From Hyparrhenia diplandra (Eukaryota > Streptophyta > Magnoliopsida > Poales > Poaceae), in contig JADLZK010005872.1 in the NCBI GenBank assembly GCA_015847255.1, positions 248,001 through 312,000 on the forward strand: DNA of 64,000 nt, given 5' to 3'. A program made the translations under genes and the position numbers. A model generated the notes under the pieces. It saw only the letters and a program-made list of their open reading frames with translations, searched no databases and was not told where the DNA came from. Of this stretch, positions 22,936-35,075 are shown piece after piece (within the stretch, counting starts at the first letter, position 1; every line of letters begins with the position of its first letter).

Positions 22936-25900
22936 TGTAACACCCGTGTTTTTGCATCATTTTAAAAATCACTAAAAATTTGAACTTTTTGAATTACAAC
23001 TAAAACATGAGTTACTTTCCATAAAACCCAACCTTGTTTTCGAAAACCTTGCATTCAAACCTTCACCATATAGAAAATTAGAAACCTTGTTTGCTGGCTT
23101 GTGAGCTTATGGTGGAAGGTAAGTTGATGCACTAACTAGAGTATAAATTATGGAAGCATGCATGAGAAGTGGTTTACGAATTTTCTCTGGGAATTAGAAT
23201 TAGCGGGACACGTGCACATTCACCCCATTTATATATATTTATATTACATGGCACAAGTGGGCAAATATTCTCAAATACAAATTAAGGGAATATAAACCCA
23301 TGTGCTTGAACAAATAAATATATAAGGGTATACAAGAGTGCACTTGAAATAATAGAAAAGGAGGAGGAATTTAGAAAAGAGCACCCGGGCTCACTCTCTC
23401 CCTTTCCCTCCTTTCGGCCCAGCCCGGCCAGCTCTCCCCTCTTCCTTTCCTTCTCTCCCACCCGAGCAGGCCGGCCCATCTAACCGCACCACGAGCCCGA
23501 GACGACGAAAAGCCCATCACCGCGAGGCCCAACATTCCTCTCCACCCTCACCGCCCCGGCCCCAAAGACCGCCTCTACTGCGTCTTCTTCCTCCCCGCAC
23601 GGAACGACGACCGCAAGACGTCGGGAAGGACCCCGTGCCCCCGCCCATCGGCTGCCCTCGCGGTGGGAAGACGAACACAGGGGCATCGCGACCTCCCCGC
23701 CAGAATCCATCCCGGCGGAGGCAACGGCATCCCCGAGCCGGCCGATGTCAACGTGTACAAAGACTGAACGGCGACTTTGCCAAGACTGGGCTGGCGACTT
23801 CGACGGACACCACGACAAGCCGCGGAACGGGGTGAAGCGCGACGCACCGCGTCTGGGGCGGGATGCCCGGAAACGCCCAGCGCCGCACGGCTTGAGTCAA
23901 AGGACACGGTGTGGCGCCAGCGGACCGAAAGCGGCTCGCCACCATGGCGACGACGGGGCGACAACGAACGGCGTGACCCGGTAGCGAGCCAACCGGTGAC
24001 GGTGGCGAGACCCGATTAATCGGTGGATAAGAACCGGCCGAGCACCGGCTGGACACCACGCAGGCACCACGCGCCGCGGCGGCATTTGGCCGGAAAATAT
24101 CGGAGAGCGAGAAAAATCTCGCCGGCGGCGTCCCACTCCGCGCGCCTATAAATAGCCGTGGCCGGGGCACCACTTTCGACCTCGCACCACCTCCACGAGC
24201 TCCGCCAAGGTCGAACACGCGGTGCTCTCCTTCCCTTCCTCCCTTTTTCTCTCCTCATGGTGCTAGCTCGAGTGCCCCCAAATCGGGAGTTTTCCGCGCC
24301 CGACTAGGTCTCATCGTCGTCGTCGATTTAGTCACCGAGGAGGTCAAATTGGTGAGTCCATTGCGTGTCCCGTAGTCTCCTCTTTTGTTTGCCCTCTATT
24401 TCCCTCCCTATTGTGCGGCAAAGGCACCCGCAGCCTTGACGCCGCCGCCCGAGCCGCCACCGTGCACCGCCGTCGTGGGGAAAGGCCACCTCCGCCGCCT
24501 TAACCACCACCAATGGAACCAGGTGGCGAGGGATCGAAGAGCTCCACGCGGGCGAGAAAAAGGGCAAGGCGGCCGAGTCCGACCAACTCCGACGAGGGCG
24601 CCGCCGCGACGGGACGAGGGAACGACGACGCCGTCGGGACGCCGTCGGCGTCGGCCAATGAGGCGCGAGCACGTGGCGTTCCGTCCACCACCGTTCCACC
24701 CTCCGTCGGGGCCACGTGGGCGAGTTGGGACCACCCGGTCGGACACATGGGCGGAGCACGCAGTCTTGTGTATACTTAGGGAAATTGCTATGTACACCTA
24801 ATGATTTTACACGGGGATGTTATAAACGCTATTTCTCGTGCGGAAAAAATTCCCTTAAAATTTGTAAAATCATTATTTGAATTATAGAATTTTATCATGT
24901 AATTAGTTCCAATTTTGTTACATGATAAAATTATATTATAATATTACCCTAATGGTTTAATTAGGGATTAATATTATAAAATACATATCTCATGCAATTT
25001 AACTCCGTTTTCGTGAAAGCGACTTCCATAATTCATCTAAAATCTAGCTTTATGCATCTAACATATTGCCACCATAATGTTCTATGTTTGGTTTACATAT
25101 TATAGTTCGAGCTAGGTTTATCGCTAGTCGCAGTAGCTTTTCGACGACCGTTTAGGAGCTTCCCGCCAGAGCAAAGCTAGGAACGTTCAACGTCGTGCCC
25201 GATCCGTAAGAACATCGAGGCAAGTCCTTACCCCCATAATCGACCTTTAATTAAGTAATAACGATAATGATGTTAATTAAGAAACAAGAGATCATGAGCT
25301 ATTATCGTATGCGATTATGAGATGATGATGAGCTAAGTGCTCGATGTTAGTTGAGGAGCTGAGTGCTCGATATTATTAAGGGGCTAAGTGCCCGGTCAAT
25401 GATGAGATGTTATGGACATACGATAATAGCCATGATGTTAAATAATATGGTTTAATAATAAACGAGTTTAACCCACAAAAGAGGTGAGTGGTGGTAGTGC
25501 GGTAGAGCCTAAATACCACATCGGGAATCACCGTGAGGGGTTCTGCAGGAGAGATACTCGCCTCCCCTAAGGAATTTGGTTCATAGACCGTCTACCTAGT
25601 GAGATATTTCGCATGCGACCCACGCGTCGGTATGGGGACGACTTGATTCCACACCCGCTAGATTAAAGTATAATCTCCAACCTAGGAGGCCGGGTAGGCA
25701 AGCGGTCTATCGAGGAGTCGACACGAGAGGAACGACTCGTGGTTTTGGTTGGCGTGGTTGCTATGTGATCCTCCACGAAAGTTTAGGGGTTATGGTATTG
25801 GCCATATTGTGCACGGATTATATTTGTTGAGATGTTGACTACGCATGAGGGGACGCATCCTCCGTAGCACCGTTCATTTGCGCATGCGGGGATGGCGGCC

Positions 25901-26789
25901 TCCGTAGTTGGTTTTCCTCTAGCGTCATGGGGATGACATCCGCCGTGGTGTGGATGGTGTGCTCTCGCTTGGGCGGACTACGAACAGGGATGGCCTCCCG
26001 TAGAGGGCTACGTGGGCGCATCCTCCGTAGTACCAACCCCCCGAGAAGCCGTGGTAGAGATTATATGGACATCTAGGGTGACGGCCCAAGCGGTACGGAA
26101 TCTCGTTAGGCCCGACTAAGCCAAGTCGCGATGGTGAGGGGCGGTGCCTTTTCGTGTGGAGAAAGTGTACAACCTCTGCAGAGTGTACTAAATCTATTCG
26201 AATAGCCACGTCCTTGGAATGGGCGGATGCTAGGGACAGATCATCTATGATTAGATTCACACTATATGACTAACTTTGTTGCAACCATGATGATGACGAT
26301 GATATACTATAACACGGGAACTAGCGAGAGCGTTTTTAGAGACTCGCTAGGGCCCAAACCCTTAATAAATACATCCACCCCTGGTTGGGACTTGCCGAGT
26401 ATGTTTGTACTCACCCCTCCCTGCTTTTTACGGACATCGCACATCGGGGAGGTAAGTTCGTCGTTAGGGGAGAGATTCGGGGTATCGAAGTTCGCAAGGT
26501 GTTCGCTTAGGAGAAGGACGTTGAAGCCTGGAGTTCATCCATGCACAAGTATGCACGTAGATGCAGGCGGTGTCATGGTTAATCCTTCGCTTCTCGGTTG
26601 GCTAACTCGATATCGTAACCCGGCTTGGTGACCCTTCGTCGCCATTGTAAGCCCCTTTCTATCCTATATTTATAAAGCTCGATTACTATTATTTTTGTGT
26701 ACCATTATCCGTGACTAATAGACGTGTTTGTGGCGTGATCCCGGCGCAAACACGTGTGATTAACGACCCATTAAAAGTGGGGCGTGACA
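22936..26789 (+). repeat. 3' LTR of the outer element, uninterrupted
   Basis: This 3854-base LTR runs from TGTAACACCCG to GGGGCGTGACA. It holds the TATAAATA box at 24147-24154 and provides the empty site for the nested insertion: CTATTGTGCGGCAAAGG near 24405-24422 is continuous where the other LTR carries 9.55 kb. Peptides of 110-156 aa from its G/C-rich part are not conserved as frames between the two LTRs. Confidence 0.95.
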
Positions 26790-26794
26790 CGAGG

Positions 26795-28453
26795 TGCTAT
26801 GGGGATGTCGGAGGAGGTCGTGCTCCTTGAGCGAATCTCGCTCGACCACGAACGAAGGACGGGTCGATCGTCTTTGTTGGCCATCCGAAGCATCGGCTCG
26901 CTACTTCCCTCCTCCCAACCTCATCACGAGAGGCGTGCCTAGGGCCGGGTGGCCGGATCAAGTCGTCCCCATAGCGCCGCTTTGCCGCCTCGGTGTCTTG
27001 GGTAAGCTTGTCGTGGACGCGGGCGTTGGTACGCTGGCGTCGCGCCCGTTCAGCCGGTCGTAGACGCGTTGTCCTTCGCGGCCCGACCGCCATTTGTGAC
27101 TCAAAGGCTAACCCAGCGAACTCATTGATCTGTCGGCCTTCATGCGCGCACCGGATTGCGAGGAGAACACGAGAGATGGTTAGAAGTGAAGAGAATTGAG
27201 CGCTTGAATGAAAAAAAATCAACGTAATCGTACCCATCTATCCATAAACACCGTGAGGGGGCTGGCTCCCTTGGTGGTGTGGCATCCCTTCCATCTCCAA
27301 GCGACATCTCCGATGAAGTCACTTAGTCTCGTACATCTCCTCCAAGAGCCACTTGTCCACAATGGCAACCCAAAGAGCCCTTGTAATCGGCTGCACCACC
27401 TCGGACACATCTCGCATGCCATCAATTAATATTTAACATAGCAAAGGATGAATGGAAGCCTACTTATTTTTCATTGAAGGAATCAAAATAAATGTGTTCT
27501 ACGAACCTCGATGTCTTGGTCCCCTGGTGAGGTCGGTCTCCCCTCGGAGCATCATCTCCCTTGCTTCTTTCTTCCTCACCACCTTGCCAAACGCACGTCG
27601 GCGTTGTAGGAGATGATGCCTTTGGACACGTCCCTCATGGTACAGGTCCTTGAGTCGCTCTCGGCATACCCTGTCCTGCACTTTAGCGACCGGCTCCTCT
27701 TGCCCCGCCTCGCACATGAAGTAATCCTGCATACAGACAACATGTATCATTCTATTATTTAAAAAACATAGTATTTAAAAACGTGAAGTAATCCTGCATA
27801 CAAACTCACCCAGAACTCCCTCTTGATCTTCGCCGCAATGGCGCCCTCATCCACCTTCAAGAAGTGCTCCCACGTATAGGGCGGCTCCCTCCCCGCCCCG
27901 ACGTCCACCAAGCCGGGGTAGTTCGATTTAATCAGGAGGCTCTGGATGCCATTGATATGGCGCGAAGCGCCCCCTCCGCTTACAATCTTCCGGTTATTGC
28001 ACGAGCCATTAAGGCGAATTGTTAGTCCGAGTTCGATTTTCAAAATGTCATATGAACAAGTAGTGAAAATATCAATGGCTACTTACTTGTCACCGTGGGG
28101 TCGAATCACGAGGCGTCGGGGAAAAAGGGATCGTCCCATCCGGGAGGGTCGAGGCCCGTCTTTGGTAGACCTCGCTCAAACTTGAGGAAGACGTCTCGGC
28201 GGGTGTCTCATCGGCATCGGTGTCCGAAGTCCGGAGAGCGCGGGTCGGCGGGTCGGCGACGCCCGGTGGCCGCCCGACGGCAAAGCAAACTCAAGCCTCC
28301 TCGTCCGGGCGATGTCGTGCGGGCCTCAACGACGTCTCCACCGTCGGTCTTCTTTCGTCGGCCCTCCTCCTCGTCGGCGTGGGGAGAGGGTGGGGAGGGC
28401 CTCACGTAGAGGGACTGGACCCCCGGTCGACGTTGCCGCCTTCCGCCCGGCAT
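26795..28453 (-). pseudogene. 5' coding part of a CACTA (En/Spm, Ptta-type) transposon protein
   Basis: The minus frame from ATG at 28453 starts MPGGRRQRRPGVQSLYV and runs through a proline, serine and basic N-terminus. The next exon (28043 to about 27811) has YPGLVDVGAGREPPYTWEH and EGAIAAKIKREFW, followed by a GTGAGT donor. The exon after that (from about 27733) starts DYFMCEAGQEE and contains RLKDLYHEGRVQ and EAREMML. Further left is HEGRQINEFAGLAF. These are the landmarks of the Ptta/En/Spm protein family of grass CACTA elements, which binds or moves element DNA. Frameshifts are present, and the gene continues at 6140 beyond the LTR element. Confidence 0.75.
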
Positions 28454-28959
28454 TTTGTCGAGTCCCCCGCAAAGACAAAGAGTAAACCAATTAGTATTGC
28501 AAAATGAACGAAACATAATTGACGACGGCGTGGATCACATGCAAAGAAGACGAAGAACGACGACCGGTCGGATCGGCACTTTCTTCTTCTTCCTCCTCCC
28601 CTTCCTCTTCTTCCTCCCTCTCCTTCCTCTTCTTCCCTTCCTCCCTCTTCCTCCCTCACCTTCCCCTTTCTCCCTCCCTCCGGGCGGGGCCGGGGCGGGG
28701 CGGCGGCCGAGACGGGGGGGGGGGGGCGGGCCAAGCGCGCCGGCTGGGCTGCGCTACCCGGCGCCGGCCGGATCGGGCGGGCGACAATGGCGCCAGCGGT
28801 TACGCTTTCGCCCGTGGGCGGGTCCGGGCGGCGCCGGCGGGTCCGGCAGCGTGGGGTGGCGGATCCGCCGGGAGCGGCCGGCGCCGGTGGGCGGGCGGCG
28901 GCGATTTCAGCGGCGAGGGGCGTGGTGGGCGAGCGAGGTAGGTAGGGTAAGAATGGAGT
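28454..28959 (-). other. G/C- and CT-rich leader region of the CACTA element
   Basis: A TTCCTC-rich tract (28580-28680) and a G/C-rich stretch with a run of 12 G (28716-28727) lie between the transposon ORF and its subterminal repeats. Long frames on both strands are composition artefacts. Confidence 0.4.
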
Positions 28960-29593
28960 GAGGAATTGGGGCGTCGGTCCAAATATCCCTTCGACTTTGC
29001 CGAGTGCGAAAAATAAGGCACTTTCGGCAAAGGTAGTTTTTTTTTATTTTTTAAAGAACGTTTGCCGAGTGCCCCCTGTGCGATCACTTTCGGCAAAGAA
29101 GTATTATTTGCCGAGTGCCCTACGGCACCTTTCGGCAAGCTAGCAATTTTTTTCTCGTTTTTTGGTCCCATATTTTTTGTGTGGCCTTGGTACAGTAATT
29201 ACATCTCATCTTCAAAATTTGGGACAATTTAAAGTTATTTTGCTATATTTCTTGAATTTTTCTGTTTTCTTGCATTTTTGGACCACTCCAAATTTGAACT
29301 GCAGGTACATGAAATAATGGAAGTTGGTCATTCAAAAAATATTATTCATGATGTTTGGCGTATGTTTAGGCTCTATCCGGGAACTCTTGGCGAAAATTAA
29401 GAGCATGTTTGTGTCGGAACATGACGAGTTACATGCGGGGAAAAGTGTTTTAAAATTCTATAAAATCCAAACGAATTTTAAAAATCACGAAACTTGTCGA
29501 GGTGTCTTGTCATCTCATGAGTAGGCTGTGGTAAAAATTTGAAAAAGTTTCGAGCAAGTTGTGACGTCGGATGCCTAAAACTCGGACATCTCC
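28960..29593 (-). repeat. CACTA subterminal region with TTTGCCGAGTG repeats
   Basis: TTTGCCGAGTG occurs at about 28996, 29069 and 29108, with the inverted form CTTTCGGCAAAG between copies. In CACTA elements such subterminal repeats bind the transposase. The following stretch, with GTGACGTCGGATGCC, is also typical. No CACTA terminus (GTAGTG on this strand) is seen before 29593 or just after the retroposon at 31836, so this end looks truncated. Confidence 0.75.
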
Positions 29594-29608
29594 AAATGTG
29601 ATCAAATG

Positions 29609-31820
29609 TTTTTTTTTTTTAGAAGGGGCGGCAAAAGCTTTGCCGCGATTTCTATTAGAAAAAAAAAGAAAAGGCAAGTGCCAGCCCAGTTTTTGATTTG
29701 GAAACCGGGCCAGAAAAACCATACAAATGTGGAGGGTACCCTACTCCAACTGCACACCTAGGTACCAAATCAACTCAACTCGCGCCACAAAAAGCGCCCA
29801 CTCAACTACAACTCCACGACTCAGCTTGGTCGAACCATCAACCACTACTAACCACTCAACTTGGTCGAAACGACCCACTAGACACAACTAACAACAACTC
29901 GGATGGGAGAAAGTAAACATGACGCTCCGCTCGGTTGGATTGGGTCATCAACACAAGCCACCATCCACAACTACATGTCGGATTGGGACGTCGACAAAAC
30001 TCGCACAACACAACTCTACACCACCACCACCTGGGAGAGGAGCCAAAAGCAAGCCGTCGGAACCTGCGCCGTTGTCGCCAACGTTGTGCCACGCCCGAAG
30101 CCGCAGCCCGCTGCAAGCCCAAACAGCTACCAAAAAACTCCTCCACCATAGGACTATCACCCTCAAGCCGCACACACACGATCGTCGATCCCCCAGCTCC
30201 AGCGAAGCATCAGCAGAACAATCCCGTCGCGGCATCACTGAAAACCACTGATCCTGGCTACTCTGCGTGGGGGCCTCGCCTCACCCACCGCCTCACACTC
30301 CACTAATCCACCGCCCGGGACTCGGACATCCGAAAACCGCTCCGAGAGCGTCACTTTCGCCCGGCCGTCACCGAGATCACCACCACCATACGCGCCAACT
30401 CAAGCCTCTAGCACCCATGGGCCCTCCGCACCTTGCCGCCAACCCAAGGACCCTCGCACACCTTCTTTGTCGCCAAGACGCGGACCATCCGAGCCACCCA
30501 CGCGCCACGGTGAGGCGAGTCTCGTGAGCGACGCCTCCAAGGAGGGGACGCGACCCCAATGGCGCCGCCGTCGCCGTCCAAAAGCTGGACCGGGCTTTCA
30601 CCCCAAGACTCCATGCATAAGGCCCGGTGTTCCATAGTGATGTCCTCAACAGGAAGAACGACGCCCCATGGGGCCGCCACCACTATCACCAACAAGGATG
30701 TCGGTGAAGGCTTTCGCCAATATCCACACCGCGCCCCCCAACGCACGCTCTCGGACAAGCGGCGAGCCGCTCCCGCCATCTCCGCAACACCTTCGCGATG
30801 AAATGGCTCGGTACCTCCCCACCATGCCACCATGGCACCGGGAGAAAAAGAACCAGCTCACAGGAGAACCCCAAATAAGAAGCCACCCAGCCCCGCCCAC
30901 CGAGGCGGCGCCGAACAACGCAGCACATATGTCAAGAAGGAAGGGGAGCACCGCCAACTCACCTCTAACCCCCGCTTGTCCGCACGCAGATGTCCGCCCG
31001 GCAACAAATCCCGACCACCATGGCCAAGAGGTGCCGGCCATGAGGCACCCCGCACCGGGCCTCCCACAGCCAGAGAAGAGCCACGCCCGCTCCTCGCGGG
31101 AACCGCCACCCGTCGCGGGCCGCCGGCCCCAGCGAGGGCACTTGAGCGCCCACGAGACCCCAAAGCCGCCCGGCCTTCAACACCCAGCACCACCACACCA
31201 CCTCACCACACCTCACCGTGCTACACCACCACACCACCACACCACCAGCACACAGCACCACCACCAACCGAACGCCGGAAGAGGTGCCCGCTGCCCGAGT
31301 CGCCGTTGTTGACGCTGTGCCCGCCCACCCGGAGACCAGTAGCGTTAACGCCGCCCGGCAACTCCTCCACCACCGGGGACGCGCAAAGCCGCCACCCGAC
31401 TGCCGCCGACCGCCCGGGCCGCCGCCGGACTGCCGACCGTCGCCACAACTGCCCCCCACCACCGTCCGTCGCTCCCCGCCAGATCCGACGACGGCAGGGC
31501 GGATCCGACCGAGGGAGGTGAATCCGGCGCTGGTGGCGGATCCGCGTCGCCCCCGCCACCATGGGTCGCCGCCCAGCCGCACCCGCACCGAGCGAAACGC
31601 CATGTCGAGAGGATGCCTCGCCGCCACCATCCCCGGAGGCCGCGCTGGCCTCCCGGCCACCTCCTCCGCCGGGCGGGCGAGGGGAAGGGCGCCGGAGTTG
31701 TGGTGGGTTTCGGGCGGCGCTAGGGTTTCGCCCCGTACGCCCGTGCGGAGCGGGCGCGCGGGGTCTTCGTCGCGTGTGGCGGGCCGATGATTCGCTTCGC
31801 TCGGACTCGGAGAGAAAGCT
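29609..31820 (-). mobile_element. Non-LTR retroposon without RT (copy 1)
   Basis: The 15-base target duplication AAATGTGATCAAATG is at 29594-29608 and 31821-31835. A T12 run at 29609-29620, the poly(A) tail on the minus strand, is followed by GAAGGGGCGGCAAAAGC. The 5' end (right) is G/C-rich and contains an AACCCTAGCGCCGCC-like start, as in plant LINE 5' regions. Frames up to 231 aa exist on both strands, but none shows RT or endonuclease motifs. It shares both tail and body with 44914-46749. It is probably a non-autonomous partner of an L1-type LINE. It sits in the CACTA subterminal region. Confidence 0.85.
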
Positions 31821-31852
31821 AAATGTGATCAAATGTGATCAAGTGTGAATAC

Positions 31853-32700
31853 AACTGACGACGGACCACGTTTAATTTTGCAAGAAAAAGCAGAGGGGAT
31901 ACGGAAGGCGCTCTGCACATGCATGTGTCCTGACTACTGATGCATGCATGGTTGTATAACGCTCTGCGTGTATATATGTCGTCTGATGAATAGCAATCAC
32001 ACCAGAACTAGCGTGTTGAAACTTGAATTATCTCTTAAGCTTCATCTCTCCGGATCGATCGTGTAATAATCATCGTTATTGCGTACTCGAAAAAGGAGGC
32101 CGGAAAAAGAAATTGCTGCAAACAGCTAGTAGCTTCTAATTAGTTTAGTTTTGTCAATGTTTAATTTGATTCTTCAGTCTCTTGAAAATAATAAAAGAAA
32201 AGAATTTGCTACGAATTCATCATATTGATTTTATCAATGCTGAATTCATGCATGCACACCAGCTTGTAGTAGTTTAGTGCTGATGATCCACAATAATGAT
32301 CTAGGACCAATGACGTACGACGAGTCACTTTTATATTGGAGTATGCTGATAAAAAGTCGTCATTTGGTGAAGATAGGATGAGACGTACCGTGAGAATATA
32401 TATAGGCAGCTAGCTTAGCTAGTTACTTGACGTTGTTGTCATTCTGGTAAGTGACGCGTGCAGCGAATATAGTGACACACTTTATGCACGCATTTGGTAA
32501 GACAGGAGTCTGGCCCATGGCCAATGTACCGTACTATGTTTTACCGAAAACAGGCGGGTTGGTCAGTGTGGCTGAGCTTCCACGAAGTTTCGTGCTTTTT
32601 AATGCGAGATTGTATAGAAATTTGGTCACAAAAAACTTGGTGTATTTCACAGCAAAAACATAGGAAAATGAAACAAAAAATAATTCATTTTTGGCTATAA
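31853..32700. repeat. Segmental-duplication block, matching 37107-37830
   Basis: From ACAACTGACGACGGACCACG through CAAGCTTCATCTC, TGCTGATGATCCACAATGAT and TTTTACCGAAAACAGGCGGGT to GGTGTATTTCACAG, this sequence recurs in the same order at 37107-37830 with many small indels. It marks the left part of a unit duplicated during growth of the gene cluster. No gene was seen in it. Confidence 0.75.
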
Positions 32701-32804
32701 TTTGAAATGAAGTGTAGTAGATAGAACAAGCATATAGGTTACGTGAGTGTTAGACCCGGCAGCGGCAAGACGCTTATCACCATAGTGCTTCGACGAGACT
32801 GTGC

Positions 32805-33130
32805 ATGAGAGCGAGTGGGCAAGCAGTCACAAGTGATGAAATTGTACGTCGAGATGATCACGGCATGCATGGTAACATTTACTCATATTTTTACATCTAC
32901 TAAATCGCCTACCTGCCCCCTCTCTCTCCGTCTGAACATAATCAAGAAAATGGAAAGGAACAAATTACGACCTAGACTCCCAGCCATGTATGATGTATGC
33001 ATGCGTTCGCTCGTAGGTCGACACGTCGCGATTCATGCATGGGTCTCCACCCGACGCGGCATCATCGCCTTTGCTGCGCGGGGTTGCTCGGCTACTTCAA
33101 GTAGTGGACATGACCAGGGAGCTACCTCTG
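32805..33130 (+). promoter_or_regulatory. Orphan promoter-like module P0
   Basis: It contains, in order, CACAAGTGATGAAATTGTACG, GGCATGCATGGTAACATTTAC, TCTGAACATAATCAAGAA, TAGGTCGACACGTCGCGATTC, GACGCGGCATCATCGCC and CGGCTACTTCAAGTAG. The same order precedes genes A, B, C and E. No family gene follows before module P1. The ACGT core and CATGCATG words are of types bound by plant bZIP/bHLH and B3 factors respectively. That such binding happens here is inference. Confidence 0.55.
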
Positions 33131-33359
33131 TACGTCTAGCTTGCTTTCTCCTTTCACTCTCTGTGCTCTGTCTGCTGTACGTAGTTGGAAAGCCCTCAGC
33201 GAGCTCCTACATACTACTCTATGTGCTCGGCTCCTATCGATGTGTGTGTCCAGTTTGCATGTACTAGTTGTGATGCGTTAATAACTTTCGTGGACTCGAT
33301 GAGCAACGCTGTACTCTTGAGTAGTCAACAACCAGCTAGCTGGAGCTAGCTATGCATTT

Positions 33360-34400
33360 TGGTCAGTCACACGCGTTGCAATGACACCATACATGCACAT
33401 ATTTGGTAAGATGGGATGCGGTGGTGAAATTCCCTTGGCCCATATCGTCTCCCACTGTAATGTTTTGCCGAGCATTGGCCGGCCGGTGGGATGAGTTTCC
33501 ACGAAGCTTCGTGCTTTTTAGTCTAGCTTTCAAGTGTATATAATATGAACCCTATATATAGAGAAATGCTCACCAATTGTATGAGCTTTGATGTCGTTTT
33601 CTTCAACACCGTAAGTATTTGTTATGTCGATAAGATTCATGGCCAAACAGTTGTAGCTTCCAGTAGGACGTACAAGTGCAAGGCCAAATAAGACTGAAAA
33701 ACAAGTTTTGCTCCTAGTTTTAAGTATTGGCCAAGAATTTTTTTACAAGAATTATTCCTCAACATGAGCTACTCTTTTGCTTCGTCCCAAATTATAAATT
33801 ATTCTAGATCCTAAACCCTAAACCCGGTAGAAGGTCTACTGATTATATTTAAAAGTAGATAAAACCTAGAATGGGCAAAACATAAATAACATACAACTAC
33901 AGATGCTTAGGTTGGGCCATGAACACACGACGGACTCAAACTCAAGAGATTTCCAAAAAAACTCAAACTCAAGAAGAAGAAAAAACAACTGTGAACGGTC
34001 GGAATGGGACATCAACTAGGCCAAAGCTCAGCATAGAAACACACGCTTGACCACCTCCGAACCACCACAAGCCGATCACCACGTAGATTAATTAACTGAA
34101 CCAGATTCATCACTCGCCACGACGAAAACACCGACGTCACTATGTGTAGTGTCCTCGTTGCGGACACGCTGTCCCACACCAAGGCACCGTAGCCCGTTGC
34201 TGAGCAGGGCAAATTAACCGCCCTAGTCCAACACAAGCCATATAGTTGCCTCTTGTGCTTTCCAAGCCGACCCCGTCCACCAAGATCCAACCGCACGCAC
34301 CACAACTTGTTTCTGATGTAGAAATATAGGGATATAGATCCAGAGATGATGTATAGGGTAATGCACTCACATGCATGCATGTACCTTACTTACTTGCATA
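33360..34400. repeat. Segmental-duplication block, matching 43560-44830
   Basis: Shared landmarks are ACATGCACATATTTGGTAAGAT, GAGTTTCCACGAAGCTTCGTG, TCTTCAACACCG-AAGTATTTG, ATTGGCCAAGA and the stretch with AAACACCGACGT. Within it, 33785-34330 looks like an old retroposon tail present in both units. The minus frames here (122 aa) and in the partner are alike only in part. They start MHACECITLYIISG but diverge, so a conserved protein is not supported. Confidence 0.7.
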
Positions 34401-34799
34401 GATACACATGTGTACCGCTAGCTGAACTCGCCTCCACGCTGATTAATTAGTTTTATCAATGTTTAATTTGGTTCACACTTGGAACTATATATCTAAAAGA
34501 AACGAAATTGCTGCGAAACATCTGAATTGATTTTAATTTATTTTATCAAAAAATATCAATGTTGAATTCATTTCATGCAAATGATCTCTACCTGGCAATG
34601 ACCCACCCACCGATGGAGAATAGTGAGTACCCTGTGCTATACACACACTAACGTGTGATGATGCGGCTATACCTGAATCGATGAAAACCTTACTGTGCTG
34701 GAAATGGAACGGCCGGCGCACACAGCTAGCATATGGTGCCATTTATTCACTGCATCATTGTGATATGCAATTTCAATTCGTCGTTCCCCGTCTGTGTGA

Positions 34800-35075
34800 T
34801 AGATATGGAAAGTGTGCATAAAATTGGACATGTCACGGGTGATGCAGTTGTTGAGATGCATGATCATGAGATCACAGTAGTATATATCACATTCACGTGC
34901 TGCTTGGCCTGCTGTATATGGTGACATTTTTACATCTACCGTAGTATACACATTTCACATCCATCGCCTTTGCTGTGTGTTGGGGCCCAACCCCACGCGG
35001 CATCACCTTTGCTGTGTGTTGACTGTTGCTTGGCTACTCCCTACAACGACTACAAGTAGTAGTCCATGAGCGCTG
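34800..35075 (+). promoter_or_regulatory. Promoter-like module P1, upstream of gene A
   Basis: It has TGGAAAGTGTGCATAAAATTGG, GATCATGAGATCACAGTAG, TACATCTACC, CCCCACGCGGCATCACC, TTTGCTGTGTGTTG and GGCTACTCCCTACAACGACTA followed by CAAGTAGTAGTCCATGAGCG. No clear TATA box was seen. The transcription start is likely between about 35040 and 35090, ahead of the leader exon that ends at 35196. Confidence 0.5.

Larger units (their letters stand above)
6141..26789 (+). mobile_element. LTR retrotransposon without pol, 3.85-kb LTRs, split by a nested element
   Basis: Both LTRs start TGTAACACCCGTG and end GGGGCGTGACA. The 5' LTR spans 6141-19542 with a 9.55-kb insertion, leaving about 3847 bases. The 3' LTR spans 22936-26789 (3854 bases). 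The five bases CGAGG at 6136-6140 and 26790-26794 form a perfect target duplication. A PBS follows the 5' LTR and a purine tract precedes the 3' LTR. The internal region is only 3.4 kb and holds a broken gag-like gene, with no protease, RT, RNase H or integrase. This fits a large non-autonomous derivative (LARD/TR-GAG type) mobilised by a Ty3/gypsy relative. It interrupted a CACTA gene. Confidence 0.95.

Noticed and set aside
28716..28727. G12 run and G/C-rich block as a possible host gene promoter or CpG island
   Set aside because: It lies between the CACTA ORF and its subterminal repeats and is explained as element leader.
30668..31832. Several frames of 190-231 aa on both strands
   Set aside because: Low-complexity proline, arginine and glycine translations of the G/C-rich 5' end of a retroposon.
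33785..34380. Minus-strand frame of 122 aa with a similar start at 44783
   Set aside because: The two copies share only the first 14 or so residues and then diverge in frame. The DNA similarity comes from the segmental duplication.
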